Part shown: positions 7,059-13,985 of the stretch, piece after piece | How positions within the stretch are numbered: the first letter of the stretch is position 1 | How the letters are laid out: the number at the start of each line of letters is the position of its first letter | NCBI GenBank assembly: GCA_937922175.1 | Contig: CAKZUU010000323.1 | Coordinates: 1 to 17,111 of the forward strand | Reading direction: 5' to 3' | Source: an uncultured Gemmataceae bacterium | Lineage (GTDB): Bacteria; Planctomycetota; Planctomycetia; Gemmatales; Gemmataceae | Length of the DNA: 17,111 bases | Notes under the pieces: model-generated | Told to the model about the DNA's origin: nothing | Databases searched by the model: none | What the model saw: only the letters and a program-made list of their open reading frames with translations | Translations under genes and position numbers: made by a program

Positions 7059-8069
7059 TCACAACGGATTGTTGGCGATAGGAGACTCAACTTCTAAACC
7101 CAATTCGGCAGCAGCCGTCCAGACCGCTGTTTTCTCGGGTGCGGGCATTGCCGAAGGGGTTGATGCTACCGCCTGCTCCGACGGTTCCTGGACCGACGGT
7201 ACTCCGCCGCGCTCGGTCGATCGGCTCTTGCCTCGCGTTCGGTCGCTCGCGTCCCCAGAACGGCGTCGGCGTTCCCCTCGCCCCGCCTCCTCACGATTCG
7301 GCGGAGGTTTCTCCTTCAGTTCGGCGCCAAATCGCGTCACCACAAAGGTCCGGCTTCGTGGGTCCGTCTCCAACTCCAACAATCCCAAACGCTGCGCATC
7401 TTGCAACAACTCGCTAAAGGTTCGATAGCCATGATACGATTCGTTGAACGACGGCTTCTTCCTCTTCATTGTGTCTTTGATCATCGACGACCAGAGCACC
7501 TCTTTGTTTTCCCGACGCAATGCCAAGAGTGACTCGAGAAGTAGCTCGAAGGCTTTTCGCTTCGTTTCCGGGACGTTCTGATCAATCAGCGGTGTCAGTG
7601 CGGGTGCCTTGCCCAAGTCTTCATAATAAATGAACTCATCGCAATTGTCGCGGAGCAAATCGGAGGTCGATTCCTGCATCCCCAAGCCGATGACGTGCTT
7701 GCCGAGTTCCTTCAGCTTGGAGACCAGCGGCGAAAAATCGCTGTCGCCTGAGACAATAACGAACGTGTTGATGTGCTCTTTGGAGTACGCTAAGTCGATC
7801 GCGTCAACCACCAGGCGGATATCTGCGGAGTTTTTTCCGGTCTGGCTTCGCCGAGGAATTTCGATCAACTCAATGGCCGCTTCGTGCAGAGGTCCGGTGT
7901 ACTGCGGGAAGCGGCTCCAATCGCAATACGCCTTCTTGACGACGATTTTCCCTTTCTCGACGAGCCGCTCGAGCACACGTTCGATGTCGAATCGGTCGCG
8001 GCGGTTCTGGAACCCCAACGCAAGATTCTCAAAATCAATAAAAACCGCCAGCGAGTTATCACCGTTCAT
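7059..8069 (-). CDS. NYN-domain (LabA/DUF88-like) putative RNase with OST-HTH-like region
   Basis: Residues 1-155 form a NYN/PIN-like nuclease domain. VFIDFENLALGF carries the first acidic residue (D12), SADIRLVVDAIDLA the second (D83), and VIVSGDSDFSPLV the metal-binding D109 and D111. Residues about 168-250 resemble an OST-HTH/LOTUS RNA-binding winged helix, with YHGYRTFSELLQDAQRLGLLEL near 212-233. The remaining 85 residues are charged, Arg-rich and disordered, then Ala/Pro/Glu-rich. NYN proteins of this architecture are metal-dependent RNases or putative ones acting in the cytosol; the RNA target here is unknown. The ATG overlaps the stop of the upstream protease gene by 11 bp and has AAGGG five bases before it, so translation is probably coupled. 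All expected acidic residues are present, so an active enzyme is likely. Confidence 0.85.
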   Translation of the reverse strand: MNGDNSLAVFIDFENLALGFQNRRDRFDIERVLERLVEKGKIVVKKAYCDWSRFPQYTGPLHEAAIELIEIPRRSQTGKNSADIRLVVDAIDLAYSKEHINTFVIVSGDSDFSPLVSKLKELGKHVIGLGMQESTSDLLRDNCDEFIYYEDLGKAPALTPLIDQNVPETKRKAFELLLESLLALRRENKEVLWSSMIKDTMKRKKPSFNESYHGYRTFSELLQDAQRLGLLELETDPRSRTFVVTRFGAELKEKPPPNREEAGRGERRRRSGDASDRTRGKSRSTERGGVPSVQEPSEQAVASTPSAMPAPEKTAVWTAAAELGLEVESPIANNPL

Positions 8070-9102
8070 TGCTGCCCTTGTCTTTTAATTTTTCCAGCAG
8101 CTGCCGGGCCGTCGCGGCGGCGTGGGTGTGCGGGTAACGTTCGATCAAATCTTCGAGCAGTTTCTTCGCCTGCTGCTTGTTGGACGGCAGAAATGACCGT
8201 GCCCCATTGAGTCGAGCAGCGGCTTCGTCCTCCCGCTGTTGCGCGGAGGGAGTCTTCGTCACCTTCACCGCGCTGGGCGAATCGCCACCCGAGTTCGACA
8301 CGGAGGCGGAGGCAACAACAGGTGTCAGATGGAGCTTGTGGGCCTTAAGCAATGCGCGAACCTCGCCCACCTCGATGAAATAGCTGATCGACCGGACTGC
8401 CTCACCTCCGACGAGAATCCCTTGCGTGACCCCCACGAGCTCGCCGCGATTGTTTAACAGCGGACCACCGCTGTCACCCTGATTGGTCGAGGAACTGGTT
8501 TCGATGATTCGAGCGTCGATCTCGAAGCCGTTCGGATCGTTCGGGTTCGCACCGGTCCGATAACGTTTCCGGGCGACGGCTTTGACGCGACCGTCCGTGT
8601 AGTTGAACAAACCGGCACTCAACCCCGGACTGCCAATCGAGTGAACCTGATCCCCAGGGGACGGCGTTTCAGGAGCCAACGGAATCGCCGCGACCCCTTT
8701 AGGAACCGACGCCAGCTGGATCACTGCCAAATCTTTGCTCGGCTCTCGAACGAGCACCTTGCCCGCGATCACTCCCTCCCGAGTTCGCAACAACTGCGTG
8801 TAGTGTTCGCGATCTTGAATGACGTTGCCGCGCTTATCAACCGACGGGAAAACGACCAGTACGTCGGCCGCCTCGGGGACCACGTGGTAATTTGTGAGCA
8901 CCAACCGCTTGCTGGCATCGATGAGCGTTCCACTACCAGATCGCAGCCGATTATTGCCCACGGGCTGAATAATCCACACCGTGGAACGGACGCAACGGCG
9001 ATAGACGTTTTCTTGGGCCCGCACCGGAGTCGGCAGGATCGGGAGGAAAACGAGGGCGGCCAGCAAATGGGCCCACAAATGGACGCGACCGCAGATCATC
9101 AT
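8059..9102 (-). CDS. Exported trypsin-like (S1C/HtrA-like) serine protease
   Basis: The 347-residue protein has an N-terminal signal peptide (hydrophobic core about residues 9-24, likely cleavage after VRA at 29). A chymotrypsin-fold protease domain follows with the full catalytic triad: H73 in LTNYHVV, D124 in DLAVIQL and S211 in QGDSGGPL. Instead of a PDZ domain, the region after about 255 is a Ser/Thr-rich linker and a short helical segment at 292-342 that resembles a tetratricopeptide or tol-pal-type helical pair. So it is HtrA-like in its protease domain but not a full DegP. I chose the ATG at 9102 because GGAG lies five bases before it and the signal peptide then starts correctly. An upstream TTG at 9144 would add 14 polar residues and overlap a promoter candidate. 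It overlaps the downstream NYN gene by 11 bp. Substrates are unknown. Confidence 0.88.
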   Translation of the reverse strand: MMICGRVHLWAHLLAALVFLPILPTPVRAQENVYRRCVRSTVWIIQPVGNNRLRSGSGTLIDASKRLVLTNYHVVPEAADVLVVFPSVDKRGNVIQDREHYTQLLRTREGVIAGKVLVREPSKDLAVIQLASVPKGVAAIPLAPETPSPGDQVHSIGSPGLSAGLFNYTDGRVKAVARKRYRTGANPNDPNGFEIDARIIETSSSTNQGDSGGPLLNNRGELVGVTQGILVGGEAVRSISYFIEVGEVRALLKAHKLHLTPVVASASVSNSGGDSPSAVKVTKTPSAQQREDEAAARLNGARSFLPSNKQQAKKLLEDLIERYPHTHAAATARQLLEKLKDKGSNER

Positions 9103-9143
9103 CGATTCTCCGGCTCGTGAGTTTGGTCCCCTCCTTATTTCCA

Positions 9144-9172
9144 ACTATACACTCCGGCGCCCTGACGTGAAA
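9144..9172 (-). promoter_or_regulatory. Promoter candidate for the protease-NYN operon
   Basis: On the minus strand, TTTCAC (9172-9167) and TATAGT (9149-9144) are spaced by 17 bases, about 42 bp before the chosen protease ATG. The -10 matches five of six consensus positions. It would give a leader too short for translation from the TTG at 9144, which supports the 9102 start. Confidence 0.45.
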
Positions 9173-9253
9173 GGAGCGAGCGCCGTCAAACCGAAGAGTT
9201 CGCTGCGCCGAAACTAGGGTCGCACGAATAGCGAGAGCGTGGGGACCAGCCCT

Positions 9254-9826
9254 TCAACGCCAAAGACTGAAGCCAAAACCAACCGACGGACCGAACCGGT
9301 AGATCGGTGCGGGGCGACACAAAGGCGGCACGACATAGACCGGCTCGTAAATGTGTTGGACATGAGTGCGCACGGGACCGGAGGCCGTCCGTTGCATCTC
9401 TTCGATCACCCGATCACTGACACCCTGGTCATGCAACCAGGCGATTTGTGAGGGACTTAGATAGAAGCGAACGCCGCTTTGACGAATTTGCGTGCGGATG
9501 ACGTCATCGCCGACGCCTCGGCGGGAGAGATCCGCAATATCTTCGAGCGAGAGCGGCGAAACCGGAGCGGCCTTGGCGACCGCGGCCTCGACCTGACGTT
9601 CGTGCTCGTCGGCCACATTTCCAGCGGCCGCACCCAGGGCAGTTCCCGCCAACCCACCGATGGCCGCCCCCCGCACCGGGTCCCGGTGGTCGATCATGGC
9701 TCCGGCGACGGCGCCCAAACCGCCGCCCGCCAAGGCCCCACGCTCTGTGTGGGTCATGTGGGCGCACCCCGGCAATACGCTGAACACCCAGAGCAGCCCC
9801 CTGCGGATGTCCCGACCACACCCCAT
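9254..9826 (-). CDS. Glycine-zipper lipoprotein
   Basis: From the ATG at 9826 the product has 190 residues. It starts with a basic, hydrophobic leader ending in S-V-L-P-G-C21, a plausible lipobox. A glycine-zipper segment follows (about residues 30-70, GALAGGGLGAVAGAMIDH and GAAIGGLAGTALGAAAG), a motif that packs helices in membranes and is common in envelope lipoproteins. Residues 92-146 hold two similar helical units, LSLEDIADLSRRGVGDDVI and LSPSQIAWLHDQGVSDRVIEEM, typical of planctomycete envelope proteins. The tail is Pro/Tyr-rich and ends in aromatic residues. I chose this start because GAGG lies eight bases upstream and the lipobox is then correctly placed; an earlier start would add 27 residues. 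It lies 107 bp after the DUF1573 gene on the same strand. An envelope-stability role is inferred. Confidence 0.8.
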   Translation of the reverse strand: MGCGRDIRRGLLWVFSVLPGCAHMTHTERGALAGGGLGAVAGAMIDHRDPVRGAAIGGLAGTALGAAAGNVADEHERQVEAAVAKAAPVSPLSLEDIADLSRRGVGDDVIRTQIRQSGVRFYLSPSQIAWLHDQGVSDRVIEEMQRTASGPVRTHVQHIYEPVYVVPPLCRPAPIYRFGPSVGFGFSLWR

Positions 9827-9933
9827 CGCCGAAACCTCACTTCCCAGAAGCCCCAACACGTCGACGGACCGCCTTCTGCCGAGCGCCACTTCCCGGCAGC
9901 GATCCACAAGCGTTCACATACCGGGTCGTCTCT

Positions 9934-10929
9934 TTACTCTCCGCCACGTGGCGCGGATCCCGAGAAATTGTCCTCCGACACGATGGTAATTGGAATGACC
10001 AACGTCTTGCGCTCTGGCTGACGCAACTGCACACGAATCAGACTCCACGGCCGTGGCTGTTGATCCGACAACCGCCCCAACTGGATCGTCGGGCGACGCT
10101 GAGCCACCGATGGATACCGTGCCATGATCGCAGGGTCATCGCTCCAGATCCCCTCGATCTCAATCGGTTGATCGTCACGGTCGTGCAAAATGACGCGAAA
10201 TTCGTTGTGTCTCGCCGTCCATAAAACTTCGGGCGGCGAAGCGACAACCCGTTGCCGATCGGTTCGGTTTAGCGTCACGGGGATGCGAACGTCGCGGTAG
10301 TCCGGATCGCGGGCAACGATCTGGATGAAATCGTCATGGCGTCCAGGAGGGCAATCGGCTGACATTCGCAAGTGAAAGGTCCGCACCCACTCAGCCTCTG
10401 CACGTTGCCAACTCCCCTCGTCACGGACTTTCAGTCGAGACGACGACGGGTTCACATTGAGAATTTCCATGGGCGATGTCCGACGGTCAATCAACTGCAC
10501 AGCATGGGCTAAACCGGGTTTTCCTGACAGACTCACGGTGGCCGGTTGGATCGCCACCTCTCGTGTCAGCTCTGCCCGAATTTGCAGGTCGAGAGAATGA
10601 TCCGTGTCGAGACCGGCGACGCGGTAAAACACCGTGGTTGTCCAGAGGTTGACCCCTTCGGGTTGGCTGATTGTGTTGACCTGGACGACCAGATCGATGG
10701 CATCGCCAGGCTTCAGGATCTTGCCGGAAAGTCGCGAAGCGAGGCAACCACAGCTGGGCCTTAAATGTACAATCCGCACCTCGGCCTCGCTCCGATTGAT
10801 TAAAGTGAACCGATGCGAGATGGCGGGACCACTGCGAAGTTTGCCCAAATTCACCGCTGGGGGGTCGCAGGTCAGTCGGGGAATGGCGGTCAAGAAACAG
10901 GCAGCGGTACAGATCAACACTCCGTTCAT
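9934..10929 (-). CDS. DUF1573 family exported protein
   Basis: The 331-residue protein starts with a hydrophobic leader (about residues 3-16) and goes into a DUF1573 domain at about 24-110. It has VNLGKLRSGPAISHRFTLIN, then the signature PSCGCL (C60 and C62), then KPGDAIDLVVQVNT. DUF1573 is an immunoglobulin-like, ASPM/SPD-2/Hydin-related fold seen in exported proteins of Bacteroidetes and planctomycetes, with the CGC pair probably structural. The rest (about 115-331) looks like one or two more beta-sandwich domains without clear signatures. Function is unknown; an envelope location is inferred. The ATG at 10929 has no strong ribosome-binding site. The gene is divergent from the surface-protein gene at 11108 and shares its upstream region, which holds a perfect inverted repeat. 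Confidence 0.8.
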   Translation of the reverse strand: MNGVLICTAACFLTAIPRLTCDPPAVNLGKLRSGPAISHRFTLINRSEAEVRIVHLRPSCGCLASRLSGKILKPGDAIDLVVQVNTISQPEGVNLWTTTVFYRVAGLDTDHSLDLQIRAELTREVAIQPATVSLSGKPGLAHAVQLIDRRTSPMEILNVNPSSSRLKVRDEGSWQRAEAEWVRTFHLRMSADCPPGRHDDFIQIVARDPDYRDVRIPVTLNRTDRQRVVASPPEVLWTARHNEFRVILHDRDDQPIEIEGIWSDDPAIMARYPSVAQRRPTIQLGRLSDQQPRPWSLIRVQLRQPERKTLVIPITIVSEDNFSGSAPRGGE

Positions 10930-10988
10930 GAGCCGACGCGATAATCACACGGTTCGTTTTCATCAAGACGAGTCTTCGGCGGAGCAAA

Positions 10989-11013
10989 GAAATCGCCAAC
11001 ATTTGGCGATTTC
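10989..11013. promoter_or_regulatory. Perfect 11-bp inverted repeat in the divergent spacer
   Basis: GAAATCGCCAA and its exact reverse complement TTGGCGATTTC are separated by three bases (CAT). The element lies about 60 bp from the DUF1573 ATG and 94 bp from the surface-protein ATG, and no terminator is expected between divergent genes. It could be a regulator binding site acting on both genes or a leader hairpin. A second, smaller palindrome (AAGACGAGTCTT) is nearby, at about 10966-10977. Confidence 0.6.
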
Positions 11014-11107
11014 CTCTTGCATGGTTCCACGAAGTTGGTATGGCGGGCGCCATTCGCCGGGGGAGCGTGTGTCCAGTCATCCACGAAGAGGCAAGGAGAC
11101 GGAAACG

Positions 11108-11878
11108 ATGCGCCCGACGACCCAACTCCATCTTGAATGTCTCGAAGGTCGCGACACGCCGAATTCGGCTTTACCTCGCTTTCCCATTTTCGTCTCGTAT
11201 GTGCCGACAGCAGCCAACCCGGTCAGGCCACCGGTGGTAACGGCACCGACACCGCCCTTGGCAACGCCGACGCCAAGCCCCGGCACCGCGACCACCGCGA
11301 ATCCTATCAACGCGAACCAACCCGGGACTTCATCGTCCTCATCGGTACCCACAACACCTTCAACATCCCCGACTCCGCCTGCAACAACCCCGACGCCGAC
11401 CCAAAGTCAAACCCCGAGCACGAATACGGATCCCCCTTCGTCGACCCCGTCCGGCACCGGAAACTCGGTCCGCTCGATGCTCACGGGTACGGTGCAAGGA
11501 AATTACACAAGCACGTTGAAGATCGTGGACACGCCCTCGGGTTTCCATTTCAGCGGGAGCGCGAAGATCGGCGAGCTGGGCGTCGTCCACATGTATGCCC
11601 ATGTCTACAGCGTCGGCTTCAAAGCAAAGGGAAACGCTCGCGGCGAAGTCTTGATCTCCAACAGACGTGGCAGTTTGAGGCTGGAACTGAGCGGACCTGA
11701 ACAGACACGCCTTTCACCCTTGCCCGAACACTTCCGCTACCGGGTCATTGGCGGCACGGGTGATTTCCGCGGTGTCCGAGAGAGTGGCACGCTGAAAATC
11801 GTCAGAAAACTCGATCCCGTGCCCATTCGCAACGGCATCCAATACGTCGAGACGGGAACATTTCGGCTCACCATCTGA
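11108..11878 (+). CDS. Putative cell-surface protein with planctomycete-type N-terminus
   Basis: The 256-residue product starts MRPTTQLHLECLEGRDTPNS, matching the L-E-x-L-E-x-R-x-x-P type N-terminal motif common in extracellular proteins of Gemmata-like planctomycetes, where it stands in place of a classical signal peptide. Residues about 33-120 are a Thr/Pro/Ser-rich linker, probably disordered and perhaps glycosylated. Residues about 123-256 look like a compact beta-barrel, with LTGTVQGNY, GFHFSGSAKI and YRVIGGTGDFRGVRESGTL; the GGTGDF turn is frequent in small beta-barrel domains. I chose the ATG at 11108 because AAGGAG lies nine bases upstream; the frame is open much further upstream, but that part is antisense to the DUF1573 gene and has other composition. 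idi follows after 32 bp. Its ligand or role is unknown. Confidence 0.75.
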   Translation: MRPTTQLHLECLEGRDTPNSALPRFPIFVSYVPTAANPVRPPVVTAPTPPLATPTPSPGTATTANPINANQPGTSSSSSVPTTPSTSPTPPATTPTPTQSQTPSTNTDPPSSTPSGTGNSVRSMLTGTVQGNYTSTLKIVDTPSGFHFSGSAKIGELGVVHMYAHVYSVGFKAKGNARGEVLISNRRGSLRLELSGPEQTRLSPLPEHFRYRVIGGTGDFRGVRESGTLKIVRKLDPVPIRNGIQYVETGTFRLTI

Positions 11879-11910
11879 CTCGAGCCAATTCCCGAGACTA
11901 GTAATAGGGT

Positions 11911-12477
11911 ATGCACACTGCCGATCCTCCGCGAGGCTTCACGCCGACTTCATCACGACACGTCGTCCTGTGCGATGAGGGAGGCCAACCCCTTCGCACC
12001 TGCGACATTAACCAAGCACACCGACACCCCGGCGAACTGCACCTGGCGTTCTCGATCTATCTGTTTTCGCCCAACCGTCGTTCGTTGTTGATCCAACAGC
12101 GAAGCCCGTCCAAGCCGCTCTGGCCGGGGATCTGGGCCAACACCTGTTGCAGTCATCCGCAGTGGGGCGAAGACGCAATCTCCGCCGGCCGACGCCGACT
12201 CCTCGAAGAACTGGGTATCGACACCCCCCTGACGCAAGGACCGGGCTTCGTGTATCGCGCTGAGGAGCCGTCTGGCCGCGGTGTGGAACACGAGTACGAC
12301 CTGTTGCTCCACGGGACATTCGACCGCTCACCCTCTCCCAACCCTCTGGAAGTCACCGCCTGGCGTTGGGTCGCGCTGGACGAACTCACGTCGCTGCTAC
12401 GCCATCAGCCTCATCAGTTCGCGCCTTGGCTGCATCTCGGGCTGCCGCGACTATTAGCGCACCTTCAGCAGATTTGA
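11911..12477 (+). CDS. idi: Isopentenyl-diphosphate delta-isomerase, type I
   Basis: The 188-residue Nudix-fold enzyme interconverts isopentenyl and dimethylallyl diphosphate in the cytosol, supplying both C5 units for isoprenoids such as carotenoids, hopanoids and quinones. Key residues align with E. coli Idi: metal ligands H37 and H44 (in GELHLAFSIYLF), catalytic C80 and metal ligand H82 in WPGIWANTCCSHP, and E126 and E128 in GVEHEYDLLL. The Nudix-like helix is GRRRLLEELGI at 93-103. Length is normal for the bacterial type I enzyme. The start has only a weak ribosome-binding site (AGGGT directly before the ATG), so expression may depend on transcription from the surface-protein gene 32 bp upstream. 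Convergent with the DUF1501 gene, with 40 bp between stops and no clear terminator hairpin. Confidence 0.93.
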   Translation: MHTADPPRGFTPTSSRHVVLCDEGGQPLRTCDINQAHRHPGELHLAFSIYLFSPNRRSLLIQQRSPSKPLWPGIWANTCCSHPQWGEDAISAGRRRLLEELGIDTPLTQGPGFVYRAEEPSGRGVEHEYDLLLHGTFDRSPSPNPLEVTAWRWVALDELTSLLRHQPHQFAPWLHLGLPRLLAHLQQI

Positions 12478-12517
12478 CGACGAGCTTTCCCCGTCGGACG
12501 AGAGCGTGAGCGGCCGA

Positions 12518-13969
12518 CTAAGCCAGTAGCTCCTGGATGACGTGACCATGAACGTCCGTCAATCGGCGGTCGATCCCGTCGTGCCGCACGGTCAAGCGAG
12601 TGTGATCGATCCCGAGCAGGTGCAACAAGGTGGCGTGGATGTCGTAGACCTGAGTCGGTCGGTCGCGATCCAGCGGTTTGTACCCCCAGACGTCGCTGGG
12701 TCCATAGGTAATGCCGCCTTTGATCCCCCCGCCGCACAGCCAATTCGTGAAGCAATACGGGTTGTGATCGCGGCCTTTGCCCCCTTGCGAAGAAGGCATT
12801 CGACCGAACTCGGTTGTCCAGAGGATGACGGTGTCCTCGAGCATCCCGCGCTGCTTCAAGTCGAGGATCAGGGCGGCTGTGCCCCGAGCCATCCCTTCGG
12901 CCAAGGGGCCATGATCCCGTTTCACATCTTCGTGAGAGTCCCAATTTCGTCGCGGAAAGCCGTTGTCGTTGCCGGACCAGATCTGCACGAAACGAACACC
13001 TCGTTCCAATAGCCGCCGCGCCACCAGACACTTGCGAGAGAAATAGGCAGCCTCCTCCGCCGCATTGATTTGGCTCGGCCATGATGAGGGAAGTTGATCG
13101 AGTCCGTAAAGTCGAAGCGTTGCCTTTGTCTCACGGGAAATGTCGAGCGCCTCGGGAGCCGCCAGTTGCATCCGGGCCGCCAACTCATAACTTCGGATCC
13201 GTGCCTCCAGGCGTTGGTCGTGTCGATCGGCGGCATGTCGAAGATTCAACTCGGCAAGCAGGCGATGGGTGGCCGACTCGCTCTCTGCCGTGACAAACGG
13301 GCCAATGCGATGAGGGAGAAGATCGCGGATCGGTTCGGCAGCCTCCAAATTCATCGTGACGCCGCTGTGTTGTGCCGGCAGAAAGGCGGCGTCCCAATTC
13401 TTCGTTCCGTTCGACGCTAACCCCCGGTGATCGGGTAAGACGACAAATGCCGGCAAGTTGTCGTTCAAATTTCCCAGACCATAACTCACCCAGGAACCGA
13501 CGCTGGGAAACCCCGGGACGTTAAAACCCGTTGTTTGCAACAGTGTGCCTTGGCTGTGAACCCCCGTTTTCCCGACCACATTGTGGACAAACGCGATCTC
13601 ATCCACCACTGATCCCAACGCCTTCACCGGCTCGGCGAGCATCTTGCCACACTGACCATACGGACGAAAGTCCCACGCTGGTCGAAGCCACGGTCCCAAG
13701 CCGTCCTGGAACGCCTCCACGTGCTCGCCGAAATCGGACGGTTCGCCGTGCCGCTTCACCAATTCGGGCTTGTCGTCGAATAGATCGATGTGACTGGCCC
13801 CCCCGGCCATGAACAGTTGCACGACGCGCCGAGCTTTCGGTCGATGATGCGGTACCGCCGCCAGCCAACCCTCCCGACTCAGCAGAGAGGCCAGGGCGAT
13901 TCCTCCCAGACCACCTCCCACTTGCCACAGCCATTCTCGTCGAGACAAAAGTGCCTCTGCCGGCCGCAT
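12518..13969 (-). CDS. DUF1501 family protein, Tat-exported
   Basis: The 483-residue protein starts with a twin-arginine signal: LLSRREWLWQVGGG followed by a hydrophobic stretch to about residue 30. DUF1501 motifs follow: RRVVQLFMAGGASHIDLFD, then FVHNVVGKTGVHSQG, then SVGSWVSYGLGNLNDNLPAFVVL, then RFVQIWSGNDNGF, then LWTTEFGRMPSSQGGKGRDHNP, and YDIHATLLHLLGIDH near the C-terminus. The family belongs to the alkaline phosphatase/sulfatase-like superfamily and is expanded in planctomycetes; substrates are not established. I chose the ATG at 13969 because GGAG lies seven bases upstream; a TTG two codons earlier is nearly on top of that site. It starts 16 bp after the DUF1549/DUF1553 gene, forming the classical planctomycete pair. 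All recognisable motifs are intact. Confidence 0.92.
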   Translation of the reverse strand: MRPAEALLSRREWLWQVGGGLGGIALASLLSREGWLAAVPHHRPKARRVVQLFMAGGASHIDLFDDKPELVKRHGEPSDFGEHVEAFQDGLGPWLRPAWDFRPYGQCGKMLAEPVKALGSVVDEIAFVHNVVGKTGVHSQGTLLQTTGFNVPGFPSVGSWVSYGLGNLNDNLPAFVVLPDHRGLASNGTKNWDAAFLPAQHSGVTMNLEAAEPIRDLLPHRIGPFVTAESESATHRLLAELNLRHAADRHDQRLEARIRSYELAARMQLAAPEALDISRETKATLRLYGLDQLPSSWPSQINAAEEAAYFSRKCLVARRLLERGVRFVQIWSGNDNGFPRRNWDSHEDVKRDHGPLAEGMARGTAALILDLKQRGMLEDTVILWTTEFGRMPSSQGGKGRDHNPYCFTNWLCGGGIKGGITYGPSDVWGYKPLDRDRPTQVYDIHATLLHLLGIDHTRLTVRHDGIDRRLTDVHGHVIQELLA

Positions 13970-13985
13970 GCGCAAACTCCCGTCG

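Noticed and set aside
10634..11107. Upstream extension of the surface-protein frame
   Set aside because: It is antisense to the DUF1573 gene; the AAGGAG and the LECLEGRDTP motif place the start at 11108.
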